Shown here: one piece after another, positions 19,959 to 29,661 of the stretch
How the letters are laid out: each line of letters begins with the position of its first letter
Position numbering within the stretch: the stretch's first letter is position 1
Notes under the pieces: generated by a model
Database searches by the model: none
What the model saw: only the letters and a program-made list of their open reading frames with translations
Told to the model about the DNA's origin: nothing
Assembly (NCBI GenBank): GCA_015060005.1
Contig: SUZI01000001.1
Coordinates: forward strand, 434,001 to 498,000
Length of the DNA: 64,000 bases
Source of the DNA: Rikenellaceae bacterium
Lineage (GTDB): Bacteria > Bacteroidota > Bacteroidia > Bacteroidales > Rikenellaceae
Reading direction: 5' to 3'
Position numbers and translations under genes: made by a program

Positions 19959-20215
19959 TAAAGAAGCTGTCTAACAAGGCTCTTTCGGCATCTGCCTTGT
20001 CTGAAAAATGCTCATTTACGCTAAGTAAACTCCGCTTTTTCAGACTGCGAGCAGCTTGGAAAGAATTATGTTATTCTTCCCTTGTCTGCTCTCGCTTGGC
20101 ATAGTTCAAGCGAGCTTGGCTCTGCTCTCGCTTACTCGCAGCCTTCAAAATAGCTCTTGTTATACAACTTCTAACAAAATGGGCGTGTCTATAAACTTGT
20201 TAGACACGCCCTTTC
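19959..20215 (-). repeat. Dispersed intergenic repeat, copy A (reverse orientation) with terminator-like hairpin at 20181-20212
   Basis: Ends GTCTAACAAG (19969-19978) and CTTGTTAGAC (20196-20205) are inverted. Core TAGAAGTTGTATAACAAGA on the minus strand (20155-20173) is shared with sites near 39.5, 53.9 and 59.3 kb. Confidence 0.7.
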
Positions 20216-20236
20216 TTATCAATTGTGTATCACGGC

Positions 20237-21136
20237 TTAGAATCGCTGTGCCTTAAAACGCGATGGCGACATACCTACTCGCTGCTTGAAATATTTACCG
20301 AAGAACGACTGCGAGACAAAGTTGAGCTTCTCGGCAACCTCAGCGATAGACAATCCCGACTGCATCAACATAGACTTAGCCTTACGCACAACAGCCTCAT
20401 CGATAATCTTCGACGCATTGCGGTTCATATGCTTGCGGCAGATGATAGAGAGATACTTTGGAGTGATACCCAGCTGCTTGGCATAGTACTCTACACTACG
20501 CTCCTTACCACACTCACGTGTGAGCATCTCCATAAATGAGTGAAGCAACTCACCGCTACGATGGCTGTGCGAGATAGTAACCGACTGACGACAGATGTCG
20601 AGAATAGACGCCAAAGTGTAGAAACAAGTGGTGAACAACGATGAGATAATCTTATCGGTGTATAGATAATCGTTAGTCGAGATGACCTCCGACAACAGTG
20701 TCGCAACACTGTGCAGACGGTGAGCATCACGCTCGGGGATAGTCAACAGAGTGTGGCTACGGAAAGTCATATATACCGACATATAGTCCTCCACATCGAC
20801 AATAACATTCTCAACAAAGCTGCGTGAGAAACGTATCAGATAACCTACACACGCCTTACTCACACGGAACGATTCTACCCTCTTGTCGTCCGTAATCAGG
20901 AACATATCGTTCGCCCTGAACTCCATTGGCTTGCCATCGACATTCGCTTTGACAGTACCACTATAAACAATACCTATCACGAAGCCCGACAAATCGGCTC
21001 GCTCGGCATTTACATCCAAATTACTCAACGATGTGAGCACAAAATCATCCGACTTAAATTTGGTATCTGCAATGTGTTTTCGGATCTTCAAAACAGAAAA
21101 CTTCTTTTCCTTCACAGTTGAATCCTTTCTCTCCAT
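20237..21136 (-). CDS. AraC-family transcriptional regulator
   Basis: C-terminal HTH: YYAKQLGITPKYLSIICRKHMNRNASKIIDEAVVRKAKSMLMQSGLSIAEVAEKLNFVSQSFFGKYFKQRVGMSPSRFK. Confidence 0.93.
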   Translation of the reverse strand: MERKDSTVKEKKFSVLKIRKHIADTKFKSDDFVLTSLSNLDVNAERADLSGFVIGIVYSGTVKANVDGKPMEFRANDMFLITDDKRVESFRVSKACVGYLIRFSRSFVENVIVDVEDYMSVYMTFRSHTLLTIPERDAHRLHSVATLLSEVISTNDYLYTDKIISSLFTTCFYTLASILDICRQSVTISHSHRSGELLHSFMEMLTRECGKERSVEYYAKQLGITPKYLSIICRKHMNRNASKIIDEAVVRKAKSMLMQSGLSIAEVAEKLNFVSQSFFGKYFKQRVGMSPSRFKAQRF

Positions 21137-21174
21137 ACTTAGTTTTGTGTTTTATAGTTTTATTATCTTTTTAA

Positions 21175-22068
21175 TCATTTTTTGGGACACACTATATTGA
21201 GCTCTCCCGCCAGGCAGGTAACTCGCAGAGGGAAGTGTCCGCCATTCTGACCATCGACATCGGTGTCCTCCTCGGTAGGTGTTACAAGTGTAAGCGACTT
21301 TGTACGAAGGAATTTTACCGCACGTGGCTTAATACCAATAAGGTACAAGAGCATATTCATCGCCGACAAGAAGGCATTACGCTTACGCAGGAAGAGACAA
21401 TCAAAGACTCCATCACGAAGACTTGACTTACGTGCTAAACGCACCCTGCCCGCAGTCTCTCCATTGAAAATCAACGCCATAAGCGTAGGATAGTAGAACG
21501 ACTCGGTATCGGTTGTAATGGTAAGAGGTATACCGTGCATATTCTTCAAATCGTGCATACCCGCAATACCATACGCCAAACGCCCGAACTTATGCTTCAA
21601 CTCGTCCGACGTATGCTGCGACGTGGTAGTGAAGATGCCAAAGCTGAATATGTTGACAAAATAGAGTTTCTCGCCCTTGCCATTCATAGGCTCAACGACA
21701 CCACAGTCAATCTTCTCAACCTCTCCCGTAGCTATCTGACGTGCCGCTTTATAGACATTACGCGACATACCAAGAGCACCCGCAAAGTCGTTAGCAGTAC
21801 CCGCAGGTAACACGCCAAGAGTGAGGTCCAAGCCCCGCTCCTTCATCCTGTTGACAACATAGTTCAACGTGCCATCGCCACCAGCAACGACCACCAAATC
21901 TATGTTATCAATATCATCAAACGGATTAACCGAAAAATCTATTACGACGGGCTTCAGCTCATAACCATTCTCACGGAAGATACTGACAATCTTGTCTACC
22001 TTTTTCTCGGCACGTCCTTTACCAGCCTGCACGTTGTATAACAATATCGCCCTTTTCATATCTCCCAC
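21175..22068 (-). CDS. Diacylglycerol kinase catalytic domain / YegS-like lipid kinase
   Basis: LLYNVQAGKGRAEKKVDKI, DLVVVAGGDGTLNYVVNRM and LGVLPAGTANDFAGALGM motifs. Confidence 0.94.
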   Translation of the reverse strand: MGDMKRAILLYNVQAGKGRAEKKVDKIVSIFRENGYELKPVVIDFSVNPFDDIDNIDLVVVAGGDGTLNYVVNRMKERGLDLTLGVLPAGTANDFAGALGMSRNVYKAARQIATGEVEKIDCGVVEPMNGKGEKLYFVNIFSFGIFTTTSQHTSDELKHKFGRLAYGIAGMHDLKNMHGIPLTITTDTESFYYPTLMALIFNGETAGRVRLARKSSLRDGVFDCLFLRKRNAFLSAMNMLLYLIGIKPRAVKFLRTKSLTLVTPTEEDTDVDGQNGGHFPLRVTCLAGELNIVCPKK

Positions 22069-22080
22069 ACTTTCAATCGA

Positions 22081-23133
22081 TTATATCGCCGCATATCCCT
22101 CTGTATGGCTCATCATAGGAGCAAGCTCCTTGGAGTAAAATATCTTGTATTTATCGCCCTCACCAGATGTTATCAGGTAGACCATAACGCCCTCGTCGAC
22201 GAGCGTCTGAGCAACCTCAACTGCTCGCTCTGCACCCAACGCCACAAACATCGTAGCATAGGCATCAGCCTCGGCACACGTAGGTGCAACAACAGTCGCC
22301 GAGAGGACATCCGTTACAGCACTCTTACCCGTACGTGGGTCAACAATATGAGCAACCTTGTTGCCATTCTCATCAATGAAATATCTGCGGTAGTTGCCCG
22401 ACGTAGCCATAGCACAATCAGTCAGCGAGAGCACCTGCTGGATAGAACCTCCGACATTCATATTACCGTCGTATGGTGTCTCCACACCAACACGCCACGC
22501 ACCTCTCTTGGAGTTGATACCTCGACAACGTACCTCACCACCTATCTCGACGACATAATCCTTAACACCGAAACGCTCCAGCTCTGCTGCTACCAAATCA
22601 ACCGTATAGCCCTTCGCAATAGAGTTAAAATCCAACTCCATACGCTCATCAGCCTTGGTGAGCATAGTCTCATCATAAGAGAGTTTGTCGAAGCCAACGA
22701 ACACCATAATCGAGTCGACATTGACATTTTTGTGAGGGGTTCCATTGATAAAGCCATAGGCATCGACCAGAGGCTTCACCGTTACGTCGTACGCTCCGCC
22801 ACTAACCTGATAGACGTGCTCGGCAAGACGCAGGTTATTATATATGTGTTCATCAATACTATCGGTCAGGTTCGAGTTGACACGACTGAGCAACGACGCC
22901 TCGTCGAAGACCGACATAGAGCTCTTCATCTGATTGTCAACCTCCATTATTCGCTTATAGATATCAACCGACTGTGAGTTGGTGCGAGCCGAGACGTGGA
23001 AAGTCGTGCCGAGCATATAGCCATCAATATCGACGAAACGTCCCATATTCTGGCTACAAGCAATAAGCACCACCACAACACCCGACAGAAGCGACCACTT
23101 CAGGAGTGATTTTTTAGCTAAACGTCCTAACAT
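22081..23133 (-). CDS. apbE: FAD:protein FMN transferase (ApbE)
   Basis: DFNSIAKGYTVDLVAAEL, VEIGGEVRCRGIN and HIVDPRTGKSAVTDVLSATVVAPTCAEADAYATM. Confidence 0.94.
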   Translation of the reverse strand: MLGRLAKKSLLKWSLLSGVVVVLIACSQNMGRFVDIDGYMLGTTFHVSARTNSQSVDIYKRIMEVDNQMKSSMSVFDEASLLSRVNSNLTDSIDEHIYNNLRLAEHVYQVSGGAYDVTVKPLVDAYGFINGTPHKNVNVDSIMVFVGFDKLSYDETMLTKADERMELDFNSIAKGYTVDLVAAELERFGVKDYVVEIGGEVRCRGINSKRGAWRVGVETPYDGNMNVGGSIQQVLSLTDCAMATSGNYRRYFIDENGNKVAHIVDPRTGKSAVTDVLSATVVAPTCAEADAYATMFVALGAERAVEVAQTLVDEGVMVYLITSGEGDKYKIFYSKELAPMMSHTEGYAAI

Positions 23134-23331
23134 TTATCGTTTATATATATCGTTTTTTCTTAAGATAAAAGTCTGTAACACATACGTGCAGACTACTTCA
23201 ACTCCGCAAATATACGCAAATTTAACAAAAAAACGTCAATTTGCGTCAAAAAGAATAAAATTCAGTAACTTCCGTTCACGTTTTTACTCAAAAAATTTGT
23301 GTCTTAATGAAATTAAGAGTATTTTTGTGCA

Positions 23332-23420
23332 CACTTTGGTGTTATCCGCGGTAAGGAGGATGCATCGTAAAGTGGAACCAGGGTTGCGACCGTTCTGGAT
23401 TGACTGTGCGGCACAACCCA
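23332..23420 (+). promoter_or_regulatory. Structured 5' leader of rpsO (candidate autoregulatory pseudoknot)
   Basis: CACTTT/AAAGTG (23332-23337 / 23369-23374); CCAG/CTGG (23378-23381 / 23395-23398), whose loop GGTTG pairs with downstream CAACC (23414-23418), just before the rpsO ATG at 23437. Confidence 0.55.
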
Positions 23421-23436
23421 TAAAACTTAAATTTTT

Positions 23437-23709
23437 ATGGCTTATTTAACAGCAGAGAAAAAGCAAGAGCTTTTCGGTAAGTACGGCAAGTCTAACACTG
23501 ACACTGGTTCTCCAGAGAGCCAGATCGCATTGTTTTCATACCGTATCAGCCACCTTACAGAGCACCTTAAGAGCAACAAGCACGACTTCGGTACCCAGCG
23601 AGCACTGCTCCGCTTGGTAGGTAAGCGTCGCCACTTGCTCGAGTACTTGAAGGAGGTTGATATCGAGCGTTACCGTGCTATCATCAAGACTCTTAACCTC
23701 CGTAAGTAA
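23437..23709 (+). CDS. rpsO: 30S ribosomal protein S15
   Basis: YGKSNTDTGSPESQIALFSYRISHLTEHLKSNKHDFGTQRALLRLVGKRRHLLEYLK. Confidence 0.98.
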   Translation: MAYLTAEKKQELFGKYGKSNTDTGSPESQIALFSYRISHLTEHLKSNKHDFGTQRALLRLVGKRRHLLEYLKEVDIERYRAIIKTLNLRK

Positions 23710-23723
23710 TACGAGGTGGAAAA

Positions 23724-23767
23724 GGGGGTTGTCCGGTGTCGAGGATATCGACAACTCCCTATTTTTT
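23724..23767 (+). terminator. Terminator-like hairpin between rpsO and pnp
   Basis: GGGGGTTGTC...GACAACTCCCTATTTTTT. Confidence 0.7.
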
Positions 23768-23820
23768 GAAGACATTTTTTTAGACGAATATAGACGAATA
23801 AGAAGACGAAAGAAGAATTT

Positions 23821-26052
23821 ATGGAAGAACAAAAGTTGTACAATGCTGTACAAAAGACGATTACGCTTGCCGATGGTCGCGAGATTACTATCGAGACCGG
23901 TAAGTTGGCAAAGCAGGCTGACGGCTCAGTAGTAGTGAAGATGGGCGACACGATGTTGCTCGGTACTGTAGTCGCAGCGAAGGACGCTAAGGAAGGAACA
24001 GATTTTATGCCTCTGCAGGTAGAGTACAAGGAGAAGTTCGCATCGTGCGGTCGCTTCCCAGGTGGTTTTATGAAGCGTGAGGGTAAGGCAAGCGATGCCG
24101 AGATTTTGGTGGCTCGTCTTATCGACCGTGCTCTCAGACCATTGTTCCCCGCAGATTATCACGCCGAGGTATTTGTTACTGTAAACCTTATCTCGGCAGA
24201 CAAGGATATTCAGCCAGATGCTCTCGCCGGCTTGGCAGCATCGGCAGCACTCGCCGTATCGGACATCCCATTTGGTGGCCCTATCTCGGAGGTACGTGTA
24301 GCACGTATCGGTGGCGAGTATGTTATCAACCCTAACTTCTCGCAGATGAGTGAGGTTGACCTCGACATTATGGTTGGCGGTACTATCGACAACATCCTGA
24401 TGGTTGAGGGTGAGATGAAGGAGGTATCGGAGGATGTTATGCTCGGTGCCATCAAGTTCGCTCACGAGGAGATTAAGAAGCAGTGTGCTGTTCAGATTGA
24501 GCTCTCGAAGGAGCTTGGCAAGGACGTTAAGCGTGAGTACTGCCACGAGACAAACGATGAGGAGTTGCGTCAGACAATCATCACCGAGCTCTACGACAAG
24601 GCATACGCTATCGCTACAAGCGGCACAGCAAAGCACGAGCGTTCGGAGGCTTTCGAGGCTCTGGAGGCTGAGTTCGCTGCTCGCTTCACTGAGGAGGAAC
24701 TCGAAGAGAAGGCTCCACTCATCCACAAGTACTTCCACGACGATGTACAGAAGAAGGCTATGCGTAATATGATTCTCGACGAGGGTAAGCGTCTTGACGG
24801 ACGTCGCACCGACGAGATTCGCCCTATATGGTGCGAGGTAGGTTACCTGCCTGCTGCACACGGCTCGGCTATCTTCACACGTGGTGAGACTCAGTCGCTC
24901 ACAACAGTTACTCTCGGCACAAAGCTCGACGAGAAGATGATTGACGAGGTTTTGGTTCAGGGCTCGGAGAAGTTCACCCTGCACTATAACTTCCCTCCAT
25001 TCTCAACAGGCGAGGCTCGTCCTTCACGTGGTGTGAGCCGTCGTGAGATTGGCCACGGCCACTTGGCTTGGCGTGCATTGAAGCCTATGATTCCTACAGG
25101 CGAGCAGATGCCTTACACGCTCCGCGTAGTATCAGACATCCTGGAGTCTAACGGTTCATCATCTATGGCTACCGTATGTGCCGGCACATTGGCATTGATG
25201 GATGCAGGTGTTAAGATTGCAAAGCCTGTGTCGGGTATCGCAATGGGTCTTATCTCTGACTCGGCAACAGGTCGTTGGGCAGTGTTGTCTGACATCTTAG
25301 GCGATGAGGACCACTTGGGCGATATGGACTTTAAGGTTACAGGTACACGCGACGGTATCACCGCAACACAGATGGATATCAAGGTTGACGGTCTGTCATA
25401 CGAGGTGCTGGCAACAGCATTGGAGCAGGCACGCGTAGGACGTATGCACATCCTCGATAAGATTGTTGAGTGCATACCTGAGCCACGCGAGGATTACCGT
25501 CCATTCGTACCACGTCTGGTACAGATTCAGATTCCTAAGGACTTCATCGGTGCTGTCATCGGTCCTGGTGGTAAGGTTATCCAGGAGATTCAGAAGACTA
25601 CCAACACCACTATCACTATCACCGAGACCGAGGAGGCAGGTGTTGTGGATATCTTCGGTGTTGACAAGGAGGCTTTGGATGGAGCGTTGGCTCGTATCAA
25701 GGCTATCGTTGCAGTGCCAGAGGTCGGTGAGGTATACAACGGTACGATCAAGAGTATCGTAGCATTCGGTGCTTTCGTAGAGATTTTGCCAGGCAAGGAG
25801 GCTCTTCTGCACATCTCGGAGATTGACTACAAGCGTTTCGAGACTATGGACGAGACAGGTCTGAAGGAGGGCGACCAGATTGAGGTTAAGCTCATCGGCA
25901 TAGATACCAAGACCAACAAGTTCAAGCTCTCACACAAGGCTCTGCTGCCAAAGCCCGAAGGTTGGGTAGAGCGTGAGCGTAAGCCTCGTGAGGGACGCGA
26001 TGGCGGTAAGCCACGTGGCGAGCGTCGTGGTCCAAAGGAGCACAAGAACTAA
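23821..26052 (+). CDS. pnp: Polyribonucleotide nucleotidyltransferase
   Basis: [36 protein letters not shown] domain [26 protein letters not shown]-terminal S1 domain. Confidence 0.98.
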   Translation: MEEQKLYNAVQKTITLADGREITIETGKLAKQADGSVVVKMGDTMLLGTVVAAKDAKEGTDFMPLQVEYKEKFASCGRFPGGFMKREGKASDAEILVARLIDRALRPLFPADYHAEVFVTVNLISADKDIQPDALAGLAASAALAVSDIPFGGPISEVRVARIGGEYVINPNFSQMSEVDLDIMVGGTIDNILMVEGEMKEVSEDVMLGAIKFAHEEIKKQCAVQIELSKELGKDVKREYCHETNDEELRQTIITELYDKAYAIATSGTAKHERSEAFEALEAEFAARFTEEELEEKAPLIHKYFHDDVQKKAMRNMILDEGKRLDGRRTDEIRPIWCEVGYLPAAHGSAIFTRGETQSLTTVTLGTKLDEKMIDEVLVQGSEKFTLHYNFPPFSTGEARPSRGVSRREIGHGHLAWRALKPMIPTGEQMPYTLRVVSDILESNGSSSMATVCAGTLALMDAGVKIAKPVSGIAMGLISDSATGRWAVLSDILGDEDHLGDMDFKVTGTRDGITATQMDIKVDGLSYEVLATALEQARVGRMHILDKIVECIPEPREDYRPFVPRLVQIQIPKDFIGAVIGPGGKVIQEIQKTTNTTITITETEEAGVVDIFGVDKEALDGALARIKAIVAVPEVGEVYNGTIKSIVAFGAFVEILPGKEALLHISEIDYKRFETMDETGLKEGDQIEVKLIGIDTKTNKFKLSHKALLPKPEGWVERERKPREGRDGGKPRGERRGPKEHKN

Positions 26053-26104
26053 GCAAGTGAGGAACTAACAAACACAAATATTTTACTTTTTAATACTTAC
26101 AATT

Positions 26105-27832
26105 ATGAGAACTATTAAATTTTTGATGGCTGTTGCTGTCGTAGCTCTTGTAACAAGCTGCGGTTGCTTCAGAAAGATGGCTCGAAACGCTGAGGATGTA
26201 AGCATCGCTTGCAATCCTGAGGTTTTGGTTTTGAACAACGGTAAGGTTGAGGCTGACATCACTGTTAACTTCCCTGTAGAGTACTACAACAAGAAGGCAG
26301 TTGTGAAGGTAACTCCTGTTATCGTATTCGAGGGCGGCGAAGTTGAGGGTGCTACCTACTTCTTCCAGGGCTCAAAGGTTGATGACAACTACACAGTTGT
26401 TGACAAGGCTATGGGTGGCAAGTTCACTCAGCACGTAGAGTTCCCATACGACTGCCGTATGGCTATGAGCGAGTTGCACCTCCGCGTGGAGATTAAGTGC
26501 CCATCAGGCAAGTGCAAGGAGTTTACTTTGGTAAACGCTAACACTGGTGCTATCGCAACAAAGAAGGAGAAGGCTGTTTTGGCAGCTGGTGGTGCTGAGG
26601 CTGACGCATTGAAGCGTGAGTTCGGTTTGGTTGTTGCTAAGGGTGTTAACACTCTCCAGAAGGATTTGGACTATGCTGACGCTATGTCAACTACAGCTAA
26701 CAACTACAAGAACGTAACAACTGTTGTTACAGATGCTGAGATCCTCTACGCTGTTAACTCTTCACGCGTGAAGAAGGGTGCTGCTGAGACTGAGGGTGTT
26801 CAGGCATTCTGGGCAAATGTTGAGGCTCAGCAGGGTAACGACCGTGCTACTCAGAACCTCTTCATCACAGGTTATGCTTCTCCAGAGGGTCCTATCAAAT
26901 TCAATAAGGATCTTTCTGACAAGCGTTCACAGTCAGCTAACAAGGCTGTTGCTGCTCAGGCAGAGGAGCTTGGTGTAGCTTTCACACTCGAGTTCAAGGG
27001 TGAGGACTGGGACGGTTTCCAGGAGTTGGTTGCTGCATCTAACATCGAGAACAAGGATCTTATCCTCAACATCTTGAGCACTTACACTGATGCTGCTAAG
27101 CGTGAGGAGGAGATTATCAACCTCTCTAACGTATATCCTACTATCAAGAAGGAGATTCTCCCATTGCTCCGTCGTGCTCAGCTCATCAACAGCACTGACA
27201 TCAAGGGTAAGACTAACGAGGAGATGAAGGCTTTGGCTGAGGCTGGCAAGTACAACGAGTTGGATCTTGAGGAGTTGCTCTACACTGCTGAGAGCGTACT
27301 TTGCTGCGACAAGTGCAAGGCTGCTACTTTGGAGTATGCTGCTAAGGAGTACAACGATGCTCGTGCATACAACAACCTCGGCGTAGCTTACGCTGGTTTG
27401 GGCGAGAACGAGAAGGCTTTGGCTGCTTTTGAGAAGGCTGCTGAGCTCGGTTTGAAGGACGCTAACCTCAACAACAATATCGCTTTGGCTAACCTTGCTA
27501 ACGGTAATGTTGAGAAGGCTAAGACTTATGCTCCAGCTGCTAACGCTGAGACTAAGGCTCTTATCGCTGCTTCAGAGGGTCAGTACAGTGCAGCTGCTGC
27601 TATCGACGGCTACAACGCTGCTATCGCTAACGTAATGAACAACGACCTCACAGCTGCTAAGAAGGCTATCGCTGCTGACAAGTCTGCTAAGGCTGACTAC
27701 TTGCGTGCTGTAATCGCTGTTAAGGAGGGTGATATGGAGACTGCTAAGGCTCAGTTGAACAGTGCTATCTCTAAGGACGAGACTTTGAAGGAGAAGGCTG
27801 CTAAGGATATCAACTTGGCTCCATTGGCTTAA
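26105..27832 (+). CDS. Lipoprotein with OmpA-like segment and C-terminal TPR repeats; probably highly expressed
   Basis: Lipobox ALVTSCGCF; LFITGYASPEGPIKFNKDLSDKRSQSANKAV (OmpA-like); TPR AYNNLGVAYAGLGENEKALAAFEKAAELGLKDANLNNNIALANLANGN; strongly biased codon use. Confidence 0.75.
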   Translation: MRTIKFLMAVAVVALVTSCGCFRKMARNAEDVSIACNPEVLVLNNGKVEADITVNFPVEYYNKKAVVKVTPVIVFEGGEVEGATYFFQGSKVDDNYTVVDKAMGGKFTQHVEFPYDCRMAMSELHLRVEIKCPSGKCKEFTLVNANTGAIATKKEKAVLAAGGAEADALKREFGLVVAKGVNTLQKDLDYADAMSTTANNYKNVTTVVTDAEILYAVNSSRVKKGAAETEGVQAFWANVEAQQGNDRATQNLFITGYASPEGPIKFNKDLSDKRSQSANKAVAAQAEELGVAFTLEFKGEDWDGFQELVAASNIENKDLILNILSTYTDAAKREEEIINLSNVYPTIKKEILPLLRRAQLINSTDIKGKTNEEMKALAEAGKYNELDLEELLYTAESVLCCDKCKAATLEYAAKEYNDARAYNNLGVAYAGLGENEKALAAFEKAAELGLKDANLNNNIALANLANGNVEKAKTYAPAANAETKALIAASEGQYSAAAAIDGYNAAIANVMNNDLTAAKKAIAADKSAKADYLRAVIAVKEGDMETAKAQLNSAISKDETLKEKAAKDINLAPLA

Positions 27833-27860
27833 TCCAAGCAAGTATAAGTTCAAAACACGA

Positions 27861-27891
27861 AGGTGTGTTCCTAATGGGACACACCTTTTTT
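27861..27891 (+). terminator. Terminator
   Basis: AGGTGTGTtcctaatggGACACACCTTTTTT. Confidence 0.85.
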
Positions 27892-28005
27892 GTGGGGTGA
27901 ACGAGAGCTTTTGCTTAATTTTTGCTAAATATTTTATACCTTATATTATATATTAAGCAGACAAATTTGTATATTTGCATTGTAAACCCCCAAGAACGAT
28001 TTGTT

Positions 28006-28881
28006 ATGGAATATGCAAACCGACTTAAAGAGTATGCTTCGGCACCTACCGTAGAGCAGGTTGCCGAGGAGGTTGCAGCACTCAAGGAGGCTGCCAAAGA
28101 GAACTACAACACCGAGGTATATAAGTTCTGCTATTCGTCTATCGACCTTACGACACTCTCGTGCAACGACTCGGTAGAGTCTGTTACGCAGTTTGCAACA
28201 AAGGCTGCAGAGTTCTATCAGGCTTATCCCGACGTGCCAAATGTCGCTTCGATATGTGTCTACCCTCCATTTGTAGAGACCGTAGGTCTGGCTGTGGATG
28301 GTACACCTATGCGTATCACAAGTGTGGCTGGTGGCTTCCCATCATCGCAGACCTTTATGGAGGTGAAGATGCTGGAGGTAGCTATGGCTGTGGAGAATGG
28401 TGCCGACGAGGTGGATATCGTCATCAACGTAGGCAAGATGCTCACTGGAGCGTACGATGAGGCGGCTGCCGAGGTGGAGGTGCTGCGTGAAGAGTCGCAG
28501 GGTGCTGTGCTGAAAGTTATCCTCGAGACAGGTGCTTTGAAGACGCCCGACCTTATTCGCAAGGCTTCGATACTCTCGATGGAGGCTGGTACCGATTTCA
28601 TCAAGACATCGACAGGTAAGATTGATGTAGCTGCAACACCTGAGGCTGCTGTAGTTATGTGCCACGCCATAAAGGATTACTACGAGAAGACAGGTCGCAA
28701 GGTGGGATTCAAGGCTGCCGGAGGTGTTCGTACAGCCGAGGATGCTGCCCTGTATTACACCATCGTGGAGCGTATCCTGGGCAAGGAGTGGATTACAACC
28801 GACCTGTTCCGCATAGGAGCTTCATCGGCTGCCAACAATATCCTCTCTTCAATCAAGGGCGAGCAGATTAAATATTATTAA
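28006..28881 (+). CDS. deoC: Deoxyribose-phosphate aldolase
   Basis: VASICVYPPFVETV, EVDIVINVGKMLTGAYD, TGALKTPDLIRKAS, DFIKTSTGKID and GFKAAGGVRTAEDA. ATG at 28006 preferred; TATATTTG box at 27970-27977. Confidence 0.95.
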   Translation: MEYANRLKEYASAPTVEQVAEEVAALKEAAKENYNTEVYKFCYSSIDLTTLSCNDSVESVTQFATKAAEFYQAYPDVPNVASICVYPPFVETVGLAVDGTPMRITSVAGGFPSSQTFMEVKMLEVAMAVENGADEVDIVINVGKMLTGAYDEAAAEVEVLREESQGAVLKVILETGALKTPDLIRKASILSMEAGTDFIKTSTGKIDVAATPEAAVVMCHAIKDYYEKTGRKVGFKAAGGVRTAEDAALYYTIVERILGKEWITTDLFRIGASSAANNILSSIKGEQIKYY

Positions 28882-28900
28882 TCAAGCAGATAACAATAGA

Positions 28901-28938
28901 AAAAGCAGGATGCCAACGAGGTATCCTGCTTTGTTTTT
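28901..28938 (+). terminator. Terminator between convergent deoC and the RNA methyltransferase gene
   Basis: AAAGCAGGATgccaacgaggtATCCTGCTTTGTTTTT. Confidence 0.8.
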
Positions 28939-28956
28939 GATTGGGCTTCAGCACAA

Positions 28957-29661
28957 CTACAAATCAAACTTTCGCTCCATAATACGCTCACCATCACGTA
29001 CCGACGAGAGTGTCCAACGAAACAACAGCTCCGCCTGCGAGGGCTCATCTATCTGCCACCTCACATCGCTCAGACGCATACGCTGAGAGAGCATATAGAT
29101 GAGTATAGCCGCCGAAGCCGAGACATTGAGGCTCTCGACCATACCACACATAGGTATCTGCAAATACTCATCTGCCGACTCCAAAATCTCCTCCGACACT
29201 CCCGCGTGCTCGGTGCCAAAGACCAGACAGAAAGGTCCTGCCGTAACGTCAAAAGTCTCGGGAGTGCAGCTCATATGGTGAGGTGTGGTAGCCACCACAC
29301 GATAGCCTGCCGACTTGAGAGTACTAATAGCTTCGGTGGTATCCTCGTGGCGGATGATATCTACCCACTTATCCGTACCACGCACGATATTTACGTTGGG
29401 GTTGAACTTACAACGTGTCTCCACAGTATGCAAATCCTGCAAGCCAAAAGCCTCACAATGACGCACCAAAGCGGAGGCATTCTGGGGATGGAAGGTGTTC
29501 TCGGTAAGGATGGTCATATAGCGTGTACGCTGCTCCAAGGTACGACTCAGAACGCCCATACGCTCCTCGGTGAGAAACTCCCTCAGGTAGGCTGTACGCT
29601 CGGCATACCACTCTATGCTATGCCCGGCGTATTGCAATCGTTTACTTTCGGTATTTTTCAT
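28957..29661 (-). CDS. TrmH/SpoU-family RNA 2'-O-methyltransferase
   Basis: LTENTFHPQNASALVRHCEAFGLQDLHTVE; FCLVFGTEHAGVSEEILESADEYLQIPMCGMVESLNVSASAAILIYML. Confidence 0.93.
   Translation of the reverse strand: MKNTESKRLQYAGHSIEWYAERTAYLREFLTEERMGVLSRTLEQRTRYMTILTENTFHPQNASALVRHCEAFGLQDLHTVETRCKFNPNVNIVRGTDKWVDIIRHEDTTEAISTLKSAGYRVVATTPHHMSCTPETFDVTAGPFCLVFGTEHAGVSEEILESADEYLQIPMCGMVESLNVSASAAILIYMLSQRMRLSDVRWQIDEPSQAELLFRWTLSSVRDGERIMERKFDL

Noticed and set aside
20056-20256. 66-aa plus-strand ORF within the intergenic repeat
   Set aside because: Lies inside a structured non-coding repeat; no ribosome-binding or homology cue, and composition matches the repeat hairpins.
22105-22977. 290-aa plus-strand ORF antisense to apbE
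   Set aside because: Antisense shadow ORF; low-complexity Arg/His/Ile composition.
23186-23449. 87-aa plus-strand ORF overlapping the rpsO leader
   Set aside because: Covers the promoter and structured leader of rpsO; no conserved motif.
23926-24984. 352-aa minus-strand ORF antisense to pnp
   Set aside because: Shadow of pnp; Leu/Cys-rich composition typical of codon-bias artefacts.
27300-27832. Apparent GCT-rich repetitive DNA near the end of the TPR lipoprotein gene
   Set aside because: Explained by Ala-rich protein sequence and strongly biased codon use, not by tandem duplication.
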